Part shown: positions 39,859 through 47,037 of the stretch, piece by piece
How the letters are laid out: each line of letters opens with the position of its first letter
How positions within the stretch are numbered: the stretch's first letter is position 1
Origin: Verrucomicrobiales bacterium
GTDB lineage: Bacteria; Verrucomicrobiota; Verrucomicrobiia; Verrucomicrobiales; DEV007
Length of the DNA stretch: 47,037 nucleotides
Assembly (NCBI GenBank): GCA_016795385.1
Contig: JAEUHI010000044.1
Coordinates: 1-47,037, forward strand
Reading direction: 5' to 3'
Program-made: the position numbers and the translations under genes
Notes under the pieces: generated by a model
What the model saw: the letters and a program-made list of their open reading frames with translations, nothing else
Database searches by the model: none
Told to the model about the DNA's origin: nothing

Positions 39859-40842
39859 CTATCGAGGCACGGCGACGGCCTCGAGGAGTTTGTTCACTGC
39901 CTCCCGTACGGTGACGCCCTCGATCTCGTATTCGGGACGCAGGACGATGCGGTGGGAGAGCACGGGATACGCCATCGTGCGGATGTCATCGGGCGTGACG
40001 TAGTCGCGGCCTTCGATCGCGGCGAGAGCCCGGCTCGAGAGGAGGAGAGCCCGCGTCGCACGGGGACCCGCTCCGACCTGGATGCTGTCGAGCTCACGCG
40101 AGCGCCGCACGATCTCGACGACGTAGGAGATGAGTTCCTCCTTCATCGTCACGGACTCGAGCGCCTCTTGCATGCGCTGGATCTGGGGTTCGGTGAGGAC
40201 GGGCTCGATCGTGTCTCCCGCGAGGAGGTGCTCGGGGGTCGCTTGGCCGAGCGAGGCCACGGCGAGCCTCAGCTCCTCCTCCGCCGTGGGGTAGTCCATC
40301 TCGACGCGGAGGAGAAAGCGGTCCTTCTGCGCCTCGGGGAGCGGGTAGGTGCCCTCGTATTCGATCGGGTTCTGCGTCGCGAAAACGGTGAAACTGCCCG
40401 GGAGTTCGTGGGTCTTTCCATCGATCGTGACGAGCCGCTCCTGCATCGCCTGGAGCAGGGCCGACTGCGTCTTGGCGGGGGCCCGGTTGATCTCGTCGGC
40501 GAGGAGGAACGAGGTGAAGATGGGCCCTTTGACGAGGTGGAAGGCGCCTTCCTGAAGGTTGAAAACACTCGTGCCGGTGATGTCCGAAGGCATCAGGTCG
40601 GGCGTGAACTGGATCCGCGAAAAGTCGGCCCCGAGCACCTTCGCGAGCGTCCGCACCAGGAGCGTCTTCGCCACCCCGGGCACGCCTTCGATGAGGATGT
40701 GATTGCCGGTGAAAATGGCGATGAGACAGAAATCCACGACGCGCTGCTGTCCGATGATGACCTTTGCCACCTCCGCCCGGGCGCGGGAAAGGATTTCGTT
40801 GACCGATTGCAGGGCGGCTTCGTTCGCGGGCTGGGCATCCAT
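39859..40842 (-). CDS. MoxR-family AAA+ ATPase
   Basis: 327 residues from the ATG at 40842; an ATG at 40860 and a TTG at 40878 are in frame, with no better ribosome site. Walker A EGVPGVAKTLLVR, Walker B FLLADEINRAPAKTQ, sensor 1 FTVFATQNPIEYEG, and arginine-finger region LPEAQKDRFLLRV are all intact. The C-terminal lid has GAGPRATRALLLSSRALAAI. MoxR ATPases work as chaperones with a vWA or DUF58 partner, here the next gene. Divergent from the dihydrofolate reductase gene. Confidence 0.93.
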   Translation of the reverse strand: MDAQPANEAALQSVNEILSRARAEVAKVIIGQQRVVDFCLIAIFTGNHILIEGVPGVAKTLLVRTLAKVLGADFSRIQFTPDLMPSDITGTSVFNLQEGAFHLVKGPIFTSFLLADEINRAPAKTQSALLQAMQERLVTIDGKTHELPGSFTVFATQNPIEYEGTYPLPEAQKDRFLLRVEMDYPTAEEELRLAVASLGQATPEHLLAGDTIEPVLTEPQIQRMQEALESVTMKEELISYVVEIVRRSRELDSIQVGAGPRATRALLLSSRALAAIEGRDYVTPDDIRTMAYPVLSHRIVLRPEYEIEGVTVREAVNKLLEAVAVPR

Positions 40843-40967
40843 CACGGCTTCTTCGCACATGGAGCCGGGGTCGGGCAAGCGAATCTTGCAACGTTTGCGG
40901 GCGATCGATCCTCGCGCTTTGTCTCCCGCTTTTGCATTTCCTGATTTGCCCCCTACCCTGCGGTATC

Positions 40968-41480
40968 ATGATCGTCACCCTCATCGCCGCGCTCGCCGGA
41001 GACCGGGTCATCGGAGAAGCCTCGGGCCGCATTCCCTGGGATCATCCCCGCGACCGCGACCACTTCCGCGCCCGCACCGCGGGGCACTGGCTGCTCGTGG
41101 GCCGCAGCACCTACGCGGAGATGGAAGGGTGGTTCGGCGAACGCACCCCCATCGTTCTCACCCGCGACGCCGCCTTCCACCCCTTTTCGCCAGCACATCG
41201 CCTCGCGTCTTCGGTGCCCGCCGCCCTCGACCTCGCGCGTGCCAACGGGGTCACGGAATTGTTTGTCTGCGGAGGTGCGACGGTCTACGCCGCCTCCCTG
41301 CCCCATGCCGACCGGATCATCCTGACCCGCCTCTCCCTTTCCCTCCAGGTCTCGGAACCCGTTCATTTTCCGGACTTTGCCTCCGACGGAGGATGGCGCC
41401 TGCAATCCCTCGAGCACTGGCCCGCCGGGGAAGGCACCTCGCCGGCAAGGCTCGAAACCCACGTGCGGACGGGAAAATGA
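40968..41480 (+). CDS. folA: Dihydrofolate reductase
   Basis: 170 residues from the ATG at 40968. The order of blocks is that of bacterial DHFR: MIVTLIAALAGDRVIG, then IPWDHPRDRDHFRARTAGHW with the active-site Asp, LLVGRSTYAEM for NADPH, and ELFVCGGATVYAASLPHADR. It reduces dihydrofolate to tetrahydrofolate. No thyA is beside it, and the gene appears monocistronic. GRIPWDHP departs from the common MPWxLP wording, so the protein is a divergent member. Confidence 0.87.
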   Translation: MIVTLIAALAGDRVIGEASGRIPWDHPRDRDHFRARTAGHWLLVGRSTYAEMEGWFGERTPIVLTRDAAFHPFSPAHRLASSVPAALDLARANGVTELFVCGGATVYAASLPHADRIILTRLSLSLQVSEPVHFPDFASDGGWRLQSLEHWPAGEGTSPARLETHVRTGK

Positions 41481-41550
41481 GCACTGGCCCGGGTGCGGCA
41501 TCGCGTTTAGATTCGCCGTCCTCGTATCCCGGCCGCCCTTGCCCGTCCGT

Positions 41551-42288
41551 ATGATTCAACTCCGTCGCCGCCACCTCCTCCTCCTTTCCCTGCTGACACC
41601 CCTGCTGTTGGCCGGTTGCGGTGGCGAGGCGACGCCCTCGATGCACATCGAGAGGATCCAGGAATTCCCCCTGTGGCACAAATGCTTCGCGGTGGCCTTC
41701 ATCGCCCTCTTCAGCGACGACCTCGCCGGGATCGCCGCGGGGATTCTCGCCAGCGAAGGCCTCATGCCCTTCGGATGGGGCTTGTTCGCGGCCCTCCTCG
41801 GCACCTACCTCAGCAATCTGCCCATCTACCTCGTGGGTCGCCTCGGCGGCATCCAACTGCTGCGACGGAAACCCTTCCGCTGGTTCATCAAGGAGGCCCA
41901 GGTCCTCCAGGCCGAGGAGATCTTCCGCTCCCACGGGGTGAAACTGATCTTCACCTCCCGCATCCTCCCCGGCTCCCGACTTCCGATTTACGCCGCCGCC
42001 GGAGTCCTCGGCTACCCCTTCTGGAAATTTCTCTTTTACCTGCTCCTCGCCGGCGGCCTCTCCACCCTCATTCTCGTCTGGGGCTCCCTGCGCCTCGGCG
42101 AAGTCGTTTTCGAGTGGCTGCGCGTCTACGAGGCCTATGCCATGCCCATCGTCATCGGTGTCGTCGTCGCCATCTGGATCGTGGTGAAAACCCTCGAGGT
42201 CCTCGCCACCCGCCGCAGCCGCCTTGTCTTCCTCGCCCGCTGGCGCAAACTCCTCGGACTCGCCCGTCGCGCCCGTCCGCGCGGCTGA
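41551..42288 (+). CDS. DedA/SNARE-associated family membrane protein with a possible lipobox
   Basis: 245 residues from the ATG at 41551. The N-terminus reads LLLLSLLTPLLLAGCGGEAT, an apparent lipobox (LAGC) not usual for DedA proteins. From residue 31 the DedA core follows: AVAFIALFSDDLAGIAAGIL, GTYLSNLPIYLVGRLGGIQL, and the hallmark TSRILPGSRLPIYAAAGVLG, thought to take part in phospholipid or undecaprenyl phosphate flipping. An internal ATG at 41641, preceded by GAGG, would give a 215-residue DedA of ordinary length without the lipobox, so the true start is open. Confidence 0.82.
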   Translation: MIQLRRRHLLLLSLLTPLLLAGCGGEATPSMHIERIQEFPLWHKCFAVAFIALFSDDLAGIAAGILASEGLMPFGWGLFAALLGTYLSNLPIYLVGRLGGIQLLRRKPFRWFIKEAQVLQAEEIFRSHGVKLIFTSRILPGSRLPIYAAAGVLGYPFWKFLFYLLLAGGLSTLILVWGSLRLGEVVFEWLRVYEAYAMPIVIGVVVAIWIVVKTLEVLATRRSRLVFLARWRKLLGLARRARPRG

Positions 42289-42360
42289 ATCCCCGCCCGC
42301 CGGCCGCGGACCGGAATTTTTTCCAAAAAAGATTTTTAGGGCGGTCACAAAAGATTGCTC

Positions 42361-42390
42361 TTGTTGCCAATCCTCTCAGAATGGTATTCT
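42361..42390 (+). promoter_or_regulatory. Possible promoter of the prenyltransferase-repeat gene
   Basis: TTGTTG at 42361-42366 and TATTCT at 42385-42390 are separated by 18 bases in an AT-richer part of the 189-base intergenic region before the ATG at 42478. The match is moderate. Confidence 0.4.
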
Positions 42391-42477
42391 CACGGTCCCC
42401 CCGACCGGGAGGTGCCATTCGCGGAATCCCCCCGATTCCGCGCTTTTTATTGAATCATTCCGTCGCCCCGTCTTTTT

Positions 42478-44166
42478 ATGGAAGACCCCCATCCGTCCCA
42501 TTCCGATCAACCGCCCGGCACCGAGTCCGGCTCCACCCCGCTCGCGCCCCGCAAACTCCGCCCTCCGGGAGCCGATGAAGGCTCGGGTGAATCCGTGACC
42601 CTTTCGGCCGATGATGCCGTCGAGGATGGTCACCTCTACAGTGCCGATGGCCACGATCTCGGAGTCGCCCACGAACTCCACTCCGATGGTGGCTCGGGCG
42701 AACGCATGTTCATCGTCGGCGAGGGCGAGATCGTCCATGCCGCCGACAAACCCGCCGCGACCAAAGAAAAGCTCAGCGCCGTCATGATGGCCGTGGTCAT
42801 CCACCTCGTCATTATCCTGGCCCTGGCCTCCTGGTACATCTCCAGCCCGCCGCCGCCGCCGCCGCAGATCTCCGTCTCCGCGATCGCCAACAACAGCGAA
42901 TCGACGATGGAGAACCAGACCATGAAAAAGGTCACCCAGCGCACCGCCTCCACGGTCGCCTCGGCCGCTCCCGTGGTCTCCAGCACCGCCTTCTCGAATT
43001 TTGCGGTGCCCGACACCTTTGATGCCAACACCAACCTCACCATGGTCGCCATGTCCGACAGCGATGCCGGCTTCGGCATGTCGATGAGCGGTTTCGGAGA
43101 TGTCTCGAACATGAGCGCCATCCCCGCCGGGATGCAGTCGCGCTGCTCCATGTCCCAGCGCATGAAGCGCCTGCGCGAGAGCGGTGGTGAAGACCGCGCC
43201 GAAAAGGCGGTCCGCGAGGGCCTTGAATTCGTCGCCACGAAGCAGAACAAAGACGGCTCCTTCGGCGAGGAATTCCAAGCCGCCATGACCGGTCTCGCCC
43301 TCCTCGCCTACCTCGGCCACTGCGAGACCCCCGAGTCCCCGAAATTCGGTGAATCCGTTGTCAACGCCGCCCTTTTCCTCATGGACCGCGCCCTCAAGAA
43401 CGACGGCAAGATGACCAATGGGAAAGGCGGCCACCACGAGGCCTACGAACACGCCATCGCCACCTACGCCCTCTGCGAGCTCTACACGATGACCAAAGAG
43501 AGCGGCAAGGAGATCCCCCGTCTCGAGTCCGTCCTGAAAAAGTGCGTCGGCCTCATCGTCGATGGCCAGACCAAAATGGGTGGGTGGCCCTACGGCTTCA
43601 AGGGCGAGGGCGCCGAGGACATGTCCGTCTCCGGATGGCAGATCCAGGCCCTCAAAGCCGCCCACAACACCGGCCGCAATTTCTCGGGTGTGGAAAAAGC
43701 CCTCGACCTCGCCGTGAAGAAATACCTCCCCGCGATCCAGGACTCCGAGGGGGCCTTCAAATACAATCCCGATCATGCCAAGGGCAAACCCTCCCTCACC
43801 GGTGCCGCCATGTTGGCCATGCAGATCTGGCACGGAAAAGACACGCCGCAATACACCAAGGCGCTCAATTATCTCGTGAACGCCTACAAGAATCCCTCTC
43901 CCGGCGGCAACTTCTACGCTCCTTACTACAACACCCAGGCCTTCTTCATGCATGAGGGCAAGGAGTGGGAAAACTACAACAAGATCTTCCAACCCCGCCT
44001 CCTCGACGCCCAGAATGAGGACGGTTCCTGGCTCTCCAAGGGAGTCGGCGGCCAAGGTGGAGCGGATGCCCAGTTGCTCAACACCACGTGGGCCATCCTC
44101 ATGCTCGAGGTCTATTACCGCTACCTTCCCACCACCGACAAGGTCAGTGGCTTGGAGAAGCGCTGA
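42478..44166 (+). CDS. Membrane-anchored prenyltransferase/squalene-cyclase-repeat protein
   Basis: 562 residues. An acidic, Pro/Ser-rich cytoplasmic N-terminus of about 100 residues is followed by one helix (101-121, AVMMAVVIHLVIILALASWY) and SSPPPPPPQ, an arrangement like the TonB anchor with its His. The periplasmic part begins with a Met/Ser-rich linker (AMSDSDAGFGMSMSGFGDVS). The alpha/alpha-barrel repeats run from about 235 to 550, for example FVATKQNKDGSFGEEFQAAM, KMGGWPYGFKG, ALKAAHNTGRNFSGVEKALD and LLDAQNEDGSWLSKG. These are the QW-like repeats of terpenoid cyclases and related folds. No DxDD catalytic motif was seen, so enzyme activity is doubtful. Common in Planctomycetota and Verrucomicrobiota, function unknown. 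Its own promoter and terminator make it monocistronic. Confidence 0.85.
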   Translation: MEDPHPSHSDQPPGTESGSTPLAPRKLRPPGADEGSGESVTLSADDAVEDGHLYSADGHDLGVAHELHSDGGSGERMFIVGEGEIVHAADKPAATKEKLSAVMMAVVIHLVIILALASWYISSPPPPPPQISVSAIANNSESTMENQTMKKVTQRTASTVASAAPVVSSTAFSNFAVPDTFDANTNLTMVAMSDSDAGFGMSMSGFGDVSNMSAIPAGMQSRCSMSQRMKRLRESGGEDRAEKAVREGLEFVATKQNKDGSFGEEFQAAMTGLALLAYLGHCETPESPKFGESVVNAALFLMDRALKNDGKMTNGKGGHHEAYEHAIATYALCELYTMTKESGKEIPRLESVLKKCVGLIVDGQTKMGGWPYGFKGEGAEDMSVSGWQIQALKAAHNTGRNFSGVEKALDLAVKKYLPAIQDSEGAFKYNPDHAKGKPSLTGAAMLAMQIWHGKDTPQYTKALNYLVNAYKNPSPGGNFYAPYYNTQAFFMHEGKEWENYNKIFQPRLLDAQNEDGSWLSKGVGGQGGADAQLLNTTWAILMLEVYYRYLPTTDKVSGLEKR

Positions 44167-44195
44167 TCCCTCCCAAAAGGAAGTCTTTCCAAAGA

Positions 44196-44228
44196 CGCCC
44201 GTCATCCTTCGATGGCGGGCGTTTTTTT
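44196..44228 (+). terminator. Strong rho-independent terminator
   Basis: CGCCCGTCATC at 44196-44206 pairs with GATGGCGGGCG at 44211-44221 (11 positions with one mismatch or wobble) around a 4-base loop, directly followed by seven T. It lies 29 bases after the prenyltransferase-repeat gene stop. Confidence 0.92.
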
Positions 44229-44236
44229 GGCCGGAA

Positions 44237-44983
44237 TCACTCCGCAGGCGGATAAGGCAACGAGATTCCGTTCTCGCCGAATGCCACGGGCGATGGAGTC
44301 AGCGCCTTGCCCCAGTAATACAATTGGAAACGCGGCGTCGCCTTGGGAAACGCGTAGATGAGAAGCCAGCGCGACGCGGCCGGGGCCACCGCCACCTCTT
44401 CCTCCAACGGCAGAACCGTGCCATCGAGCCGCAGCGGCTCGGCGTGCGGATCGCTGCCGTAACTCATCAGGGAAGCGCCGTCCACGATCTCGATGTCATC
44501 GATGTCAAAAAAGGGCGTATGCCCCGAGACCGTCACATCCACCGCCACAAGACGCGCCTCGATCGCCGCCGACGGATCCGGAGCAATCGTGCTGTATCCC
44601 GAATACGGCCAGGCCCCGTTCACCACGACCTTACCCGACCCAAGTCCTTCCGCCTGCTGCCGGGCCCGCGCCTGGAGCACCCCATCGATCACTTGATTCT
44701 GTTCCTCCGGGGTTAACGGCCGCGCCCCAGGAGGAACTGCGGACGGGGCCGGGGCCGTCTGTGGCAGCGCCTTGGCCGCCTCGACCAGGATCGGAGCCTC
44801 TTCCTTCGCCGCCACAGTCTGGGCGGCCTCGGCCCCCTCGGCGGCTTCCGCGATCGATTCCGTGCCCGGGGCGGCCGATGAGGTTTCCCCCTCCGGCTTC
44901 GCCGCCTCCGGAGCATCGCCACAGGCGCTGAGAACGAGGAGCATCAGCGGACCGGCCGCGCGGAGAAGGGATCGAAGTTTCAT
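44237..44983 (-). CDS. Lipoprotein of unknown function
   Basis: 248 residues. Signal peptide with lipobox GPLMLLVLSACGDAPEAAKP (Cys near residue 21), so it is a lipid-anchored envelope protein. An Ala/Glu/Pro-rich linker (TESIAEAAEGAEAAQTVAAK) runs to about residue 90. The folded C-terminal domain has KVVVNGAWPYSGYSTIAPDP, EARLVAVDVTVSGHTPFFDI and PRFQLYYWGKALTPSPVAFG and looks like a beta-sandwich for binding. No family was recognised. It is convergent with the preceding gene across the terminator and divergent from the cupin gene. Confidence 0.82.
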   Translation of the reverse strand: MKLRSLLRAAGPLMLLVLSACGDAPEAAKPEGETSSAAPGTESIAEAAEGAEAAQTVAAKEEAPILVEAAKALPQTAPAPSAVPPGARPLTPEEQNQVIDGVLQARARQQAEGLGSGKVVVNGAWPYSGYSTIAPDPSAAIEARLVAVDVTVSGHTPFFDIDDIEIVDGASLMSYGSDPHAEPLRLDGTVLPLEEEVAVAPAASRWLLIYAFPKATPRFQLYYWGKALTPSPVAFGENGISLPYPPAE

Positions 44984-45079
44984 GTATCGGTGATTGTTTT
45001 CCGGGCCAACCGTGTGACCCTCTCTCGGGTAAAACGCAGGGTCGGCTTTTCAAACCGCCCGGGCGGCGTAGACTATGGC

Positions 45080-45442
45080 ATGCAAACCGAGGTGATCGGA
45101 GAAAAATTTCAAATCGCGAGGCTGGCGGCAATCGAGCCCACCCCTTGCCCCTGCGGACAGTCGCGGCGCGCCTTCATGAACGACGCCAACACCGTCGCCT
45201 CCATGCATCTTGTCGAGATCAAGCACGATAGCGAACTCCACTACCACAAGCGGATGACCGAGCTCTACTACGTCCTCGAAGGCGAGGGCCACATCGAGCT
45301 CGACGGACAGATCCATCCTCTCAGCCCTGGCACCGCTGTCCTCATCCAGCCCGGTTGCCGCCACCGTGCCGTCGGTGAAAACCTCAAGATTCTCAACGTT
45401 CCCGTCCCCAAATTCGACCCCTCCGACGAATTCCCCGCCTAG
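45080..45442 (+). CDS. Small cupin-domain protein
   Basis: 120 residues from the ATG at 45080; the frame opens upstream at 44990, but that part lies in the lipoprotein promoter region. Cupin motif 1 has EIKHDSELHYHKRMTELYYV, giving His, His and Glu metal ligands, and motif 2 GTAVLIQPGCRHRAVGENLK gives the last His. The metal is not known. An unusual TPCPCGQSRRAF segment with two Cys precedes the barrel. Small cupins of this type isomerise sugars or oxygenate small molecules, or only sense them. The ribBA gene starts 63 bases later on the same strand. Confidence 0.9.
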   Translation: MQTEVIGEKFQIARLAAIEPTPCPCGQSRRAFMNDANTVASMHLVEIKHDSELHYHKRMTELYYVLEGEGHIELDGQIHPLSPGTAVLIQPGCRHRAVGENLKILNVPVPKFDPSDEFPA

Positions 45443-45505
45443 ACCGGGTTCTTGACCTTTTCCTTTTACCTTCCCACCCTTTACCGCGCGGAACGCGTCC
45501 GGAAC

Positions 45506-46705
45506 ATGCCCTCCTTCTCCCCCGTCGAAGACCTCATCGCCGACATCCGCCTCGGACGTCTCGTCATCATCGTCGATGACGAAGATCGCGAAAACGAAGG
45601 CGACCTCGTCTGCGCCGCCGCCAAGATCACCCCCGAGGCGATCAATTTCATGGCCACCCACGGGCGCGGACTCATCTGCGCCCCCATCACCCAGGAGGCC
45701 GCCGAACGCCTTGGGCTGCCCCTCATGGTGCGGCGCAACACCGAGTCGCACGGCACCAACTTCACCGTCGCCGTCGATGCCGCCGACGGCGTCACCACCG
45801 GCATCAGTGCCGCCGATCGCGCCCGCACCGTGCAGATCCTCGCCAATCCCCTCGCCGAGCCCCGCGACCTCGTGCGTCCCGGCCACATCCTCCCGCTCCA
45901 AGCGAAACAGGGTGGCGTTCTCCGCCGTGCCGGTCACACCGAAGCCGCCGTCGATCTCGCCCGCCTCGCCGGACTCGAACCCGCCGGCGTGATTTGCGAA
46001 ATCCTCAACGAAGACGGCACCATGGCCCGCCTCCCGCAGTTGCTCGATTTCGCGGAGAAGCACGATCTCAAAATCGGCACCATCGAAGCCCTCATCGACT
46101 ACCGCCGCAGCCAGGAAAAACTCATCGAGCGCATCGAACGCATCCAGATGCCGACCGACTACGGGAATTTCGACCTCGTCGTCTACGCCAGCAAACTGAA
46201 CCCCGAAGAGCACCACCTCGCCCTCGTCAAAGGCGAGATCCGCTCCGAGGATCCTGTGCTCGTCCGCGTCCATTCCGAATGCCTCACCGGCGACGTCTTC
46301 GGCTCACGACGCTGCGACTGCGGCAGCCAGCTCCACAGCGCCCTCGCCCAGATCGAGGAAGCCGGCAGCGGCGTCCTTGTCTACATGCGCCAGGAAGGAC
46401 GCGGCATCGGTCTCGCCAACAAGATCCGCGCCTACAAACTTCAGGAAGAAGGTCTCGACACCGTCGAAGCGAACGAACGCCTCGGATTCGGCTCCGACTT
46501 GCGCGACTACGGCATGGGCGCCCAGATCCTCTACGATCTCGGCGTGAGGAAAATCCGTCTCATGACCAACAACCCCCGCAAGGTCGTCGGTCTCGATGGA
46601 CACAAACTCGAGATCGTCGAGAAGGTCCCGATCCGCATCGCTCCCAACGAGCACAACGAGCGTTACCTCGGCACCAAGCGTGACAAGCTCGGACATTTTC
46701 TTTGA
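45506..46705 (+). CDS. ribBA: Bifunctional 3,4-dihydroxy-2-butanone-4-phosphate synthase / GTP cyclohydrolase II
   Basis: 399 residues from the ATG at 45506; full length for RibBA. The RibB half (1-200) has [33 protein letters not shown] and [20 protein letters not shown], the residues for Mg and ribulose-5-phosphate. The RibA half (205-399) has [20 protein letters not shown] with the zinc Cys trio, [20 protein letters not shown] and [20 protein letters not shown] for GTP ring opening. Both halves look active. Together they make the two precursors of riboflavin. No rib operon partner or FMN riboswitch is visible upstream. Confidence 0.95.
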   Translation: MPSFSPVEDLIADIRLGRLVIIVDDEDRENEGDLVCAAAKITPEAINFMATHGRGLICAPITQEAAERLGLPLMVRRNTESHGTNFTVAVDAADGVTTGISAADRARTVQILANPLAEPRDLVRPGHILPLQAKQGGVLRRAGHTEAAVDLARLAGLEPAGVICEILNEDGTMARLPQLLDFAEKHDLKIGTIEALIDYRRSQEKLIERIERIQMPTDYGNFDLVVYASKLNPEEHHLALVKGEIRSEDPVLVRVHSECLTGDVFGSRRCDCGSQLHSALAQIEEAGSGVLVYMRQEGRGIGLANKIRAYKLQEEGLDTVEANERLGFGSDLRDYGMGAQILYDLGVRKIRLMTNNPRKVVGLDGHKLEIVEKVPIRIAPNEHNERYLGTKRDKLGHFL

Positions 46706-46744
46706 AAGGGTAGCGGGAACGAGCCCCACCCGTGCCCGGACTGC

Positions 46745-46891
46745 CTGCCAAAAATCCGTTCGTGAATCAGCAGCGCCGAAATTTGCGATGCCGAGGCACG
46801 ACGAGCGATCGGAGCGGACCCAATGACCGATCGGACCGGCGCCCCGGAAAAGCAAAAAATGGAATCCGATTTGCGAACGGACTTTTGGCAG
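46745..46891. repeat. MITE-like element, 147 bp, with 24-bp inverted ends
   Basis: The left arm 46745-46768 (CTGCCAAAAATCCG, then TTCGTGAATC) and the reverse complement of 46868-46891 agree at 21 of 24 positions. The interior holds CGATCGG-type palindromes but no open frame of note. It sits in the 191 bases between ribBA and a convergent gene whose stop is 6 bases past the right arm. The target-site duplication could not be recognised. Confidence 0.65.
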
Positions 46892-46896
46892 ACGGT

Positions 46897-47037
46897 CTAA
46901 GTCCCCATCACATCCTTCTGCAAATCCCGCAGCACCCGCAGCTCTCCCCAATCCGCGCCCCGCATGCGCCTTGCTCCGCTCGTGCGTTTCTCGCCGAAGC
47001 GCTGCCGCAAGGCCTGCTCGCGCTCGAAGACCTCGTT
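46897..47037 (-). CDS. 3' end of a gene entering from the right edge, unknown
   Basis: The last 46 codons of a minus-strand frame end in a TAG at 46897-46899. The tail reads NEVFEREQALRQRFGEKRTS and DWGELRVLRDLQKDVMGT: a basic, helical C-terminus with GC-rich codons like the neighbouring genes. No family can be named from this piece. That it is coding is suggested by the open frame and the fit of codon use only. Confidence 0.4.
   Translation of the reverse strand, partial: NEVFEREQALRQRFGEKRTSGARRMRGADWGELRVLRDLQKDVMGT

Noticed and set aside
39106..40944. 612-residue plus-strand frame
   Set aside because: It is antisense to the MoxR and DUF58 genes, both of which have intact motifs.
45443..45505. 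FMN riboswitch before ribBA
   Set aside because: The 63-base spacer is too short and lacks the conserved RFN element sequence.
1..47037. Recurrent CCTGACA(A) words in several genes
   Set aside because: They occur in different frames and contexts, and exceptions such as CCCGACAAG exist, so no signal could be supported by eye.
1..47037. CRISPR array, tRNA or rRNA genes
   Set aside because: No regularly spaced repeats, cloverleaf patterns or rRNA signatures were recognised on reading the window.

Overview
The window is high-GC DNA (low-to-mid 60s percent by eye) that most resembles a chromosome segment of a Verrucomicrobiota bacterium or a close PVC relative. The pointers are a large secreted protein joining FG-GAP repeats, the Pirellula/Verrucomicrobium-type sugar dehydrogenase-like domain, HEAT-like repeats and a c-type haem domain; two secreted sulfatases; a PhoD-type phosphatase; a PQQ-like beta-propeller protein; a membrane-anchored prenyltransferase/squalene-cyclase-repeat protein; and weak or absent Shine-Dalgarno sequences at many starts. 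No rRNA, tRNA, CRISPR array or replication origin was seen.

Layout. 1-2290 is an accessory patch: the 3' tail of an IS3-type transposase, an HNH-like protein, a VapC-type PIN toxin with its small partner, and two diverged direct copies of the 3' end of a HAD gene flanking that toxin pair. 2081-6521 is a tight four-gene minus-strand operon: M20-like hydrolase, glucosyl-3-phosphoglycerate synthase (gpgS), a GT4 glycosyltransferase and a HAD protein. It is best read as a route to a glucosylglycerate-type compatible solute. 6634-13627 continues on the minus strand with rimO, an acyltransferase-3/SGNH protein, fabF, a zinc-ribbon membrane protein and an ExbB-ExbD-TonB-like operon. 13734-17693 is plus-strand: a near-consensus promoter in front of a small secreted protein, a Gfo/Idh/MocA oxidoreductase, a repeat-rich spacer, a beta-propeller protein and a frameshifted TfoX C-terminal domain gene. 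A minus-strand PD-(D/E)XK-like nuclease follows.

19003-28769 is a plus-strand cluster for secreted catabolism: sulfatase, PhoD, sulfatase, the 1554-residue haem protein and a 99-residue secreted protein. 28786-35143 holds a secreted helical protein, a SYLF lipid-binding protein, an alpha/beta hydrolase with a DUF2214 membrane protein, a polar amino acid ABC importer without a binding protein, an unknown cytoplasmic protein, a membrane HEXXH protein and efp. 35277-44166 holds a CPBP protease, a YHYH protein with Gly/Pro-rich ends, an MFS nucleoside-type permease with a low-GC core, a DUF58/MoxR pair, dihydrofolate reductase, a DedA-family protein and the anchored prenyltransferase-repeat protein, which ends in a clear terminator. 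The last part has a lipoprotein, a cupin, ribBA, a 147-bp inverted-repeat element and the tail of a gene that runs off the end.

The parts most worth a second look are the gpgS-GT4-HAD operon with its active-site-deficient hydrolase, the direct repeats around the toxin module, the TonB-like anchor on the prenyltransferase-repeat protein, and the compositional mosaic in the MFS gene.
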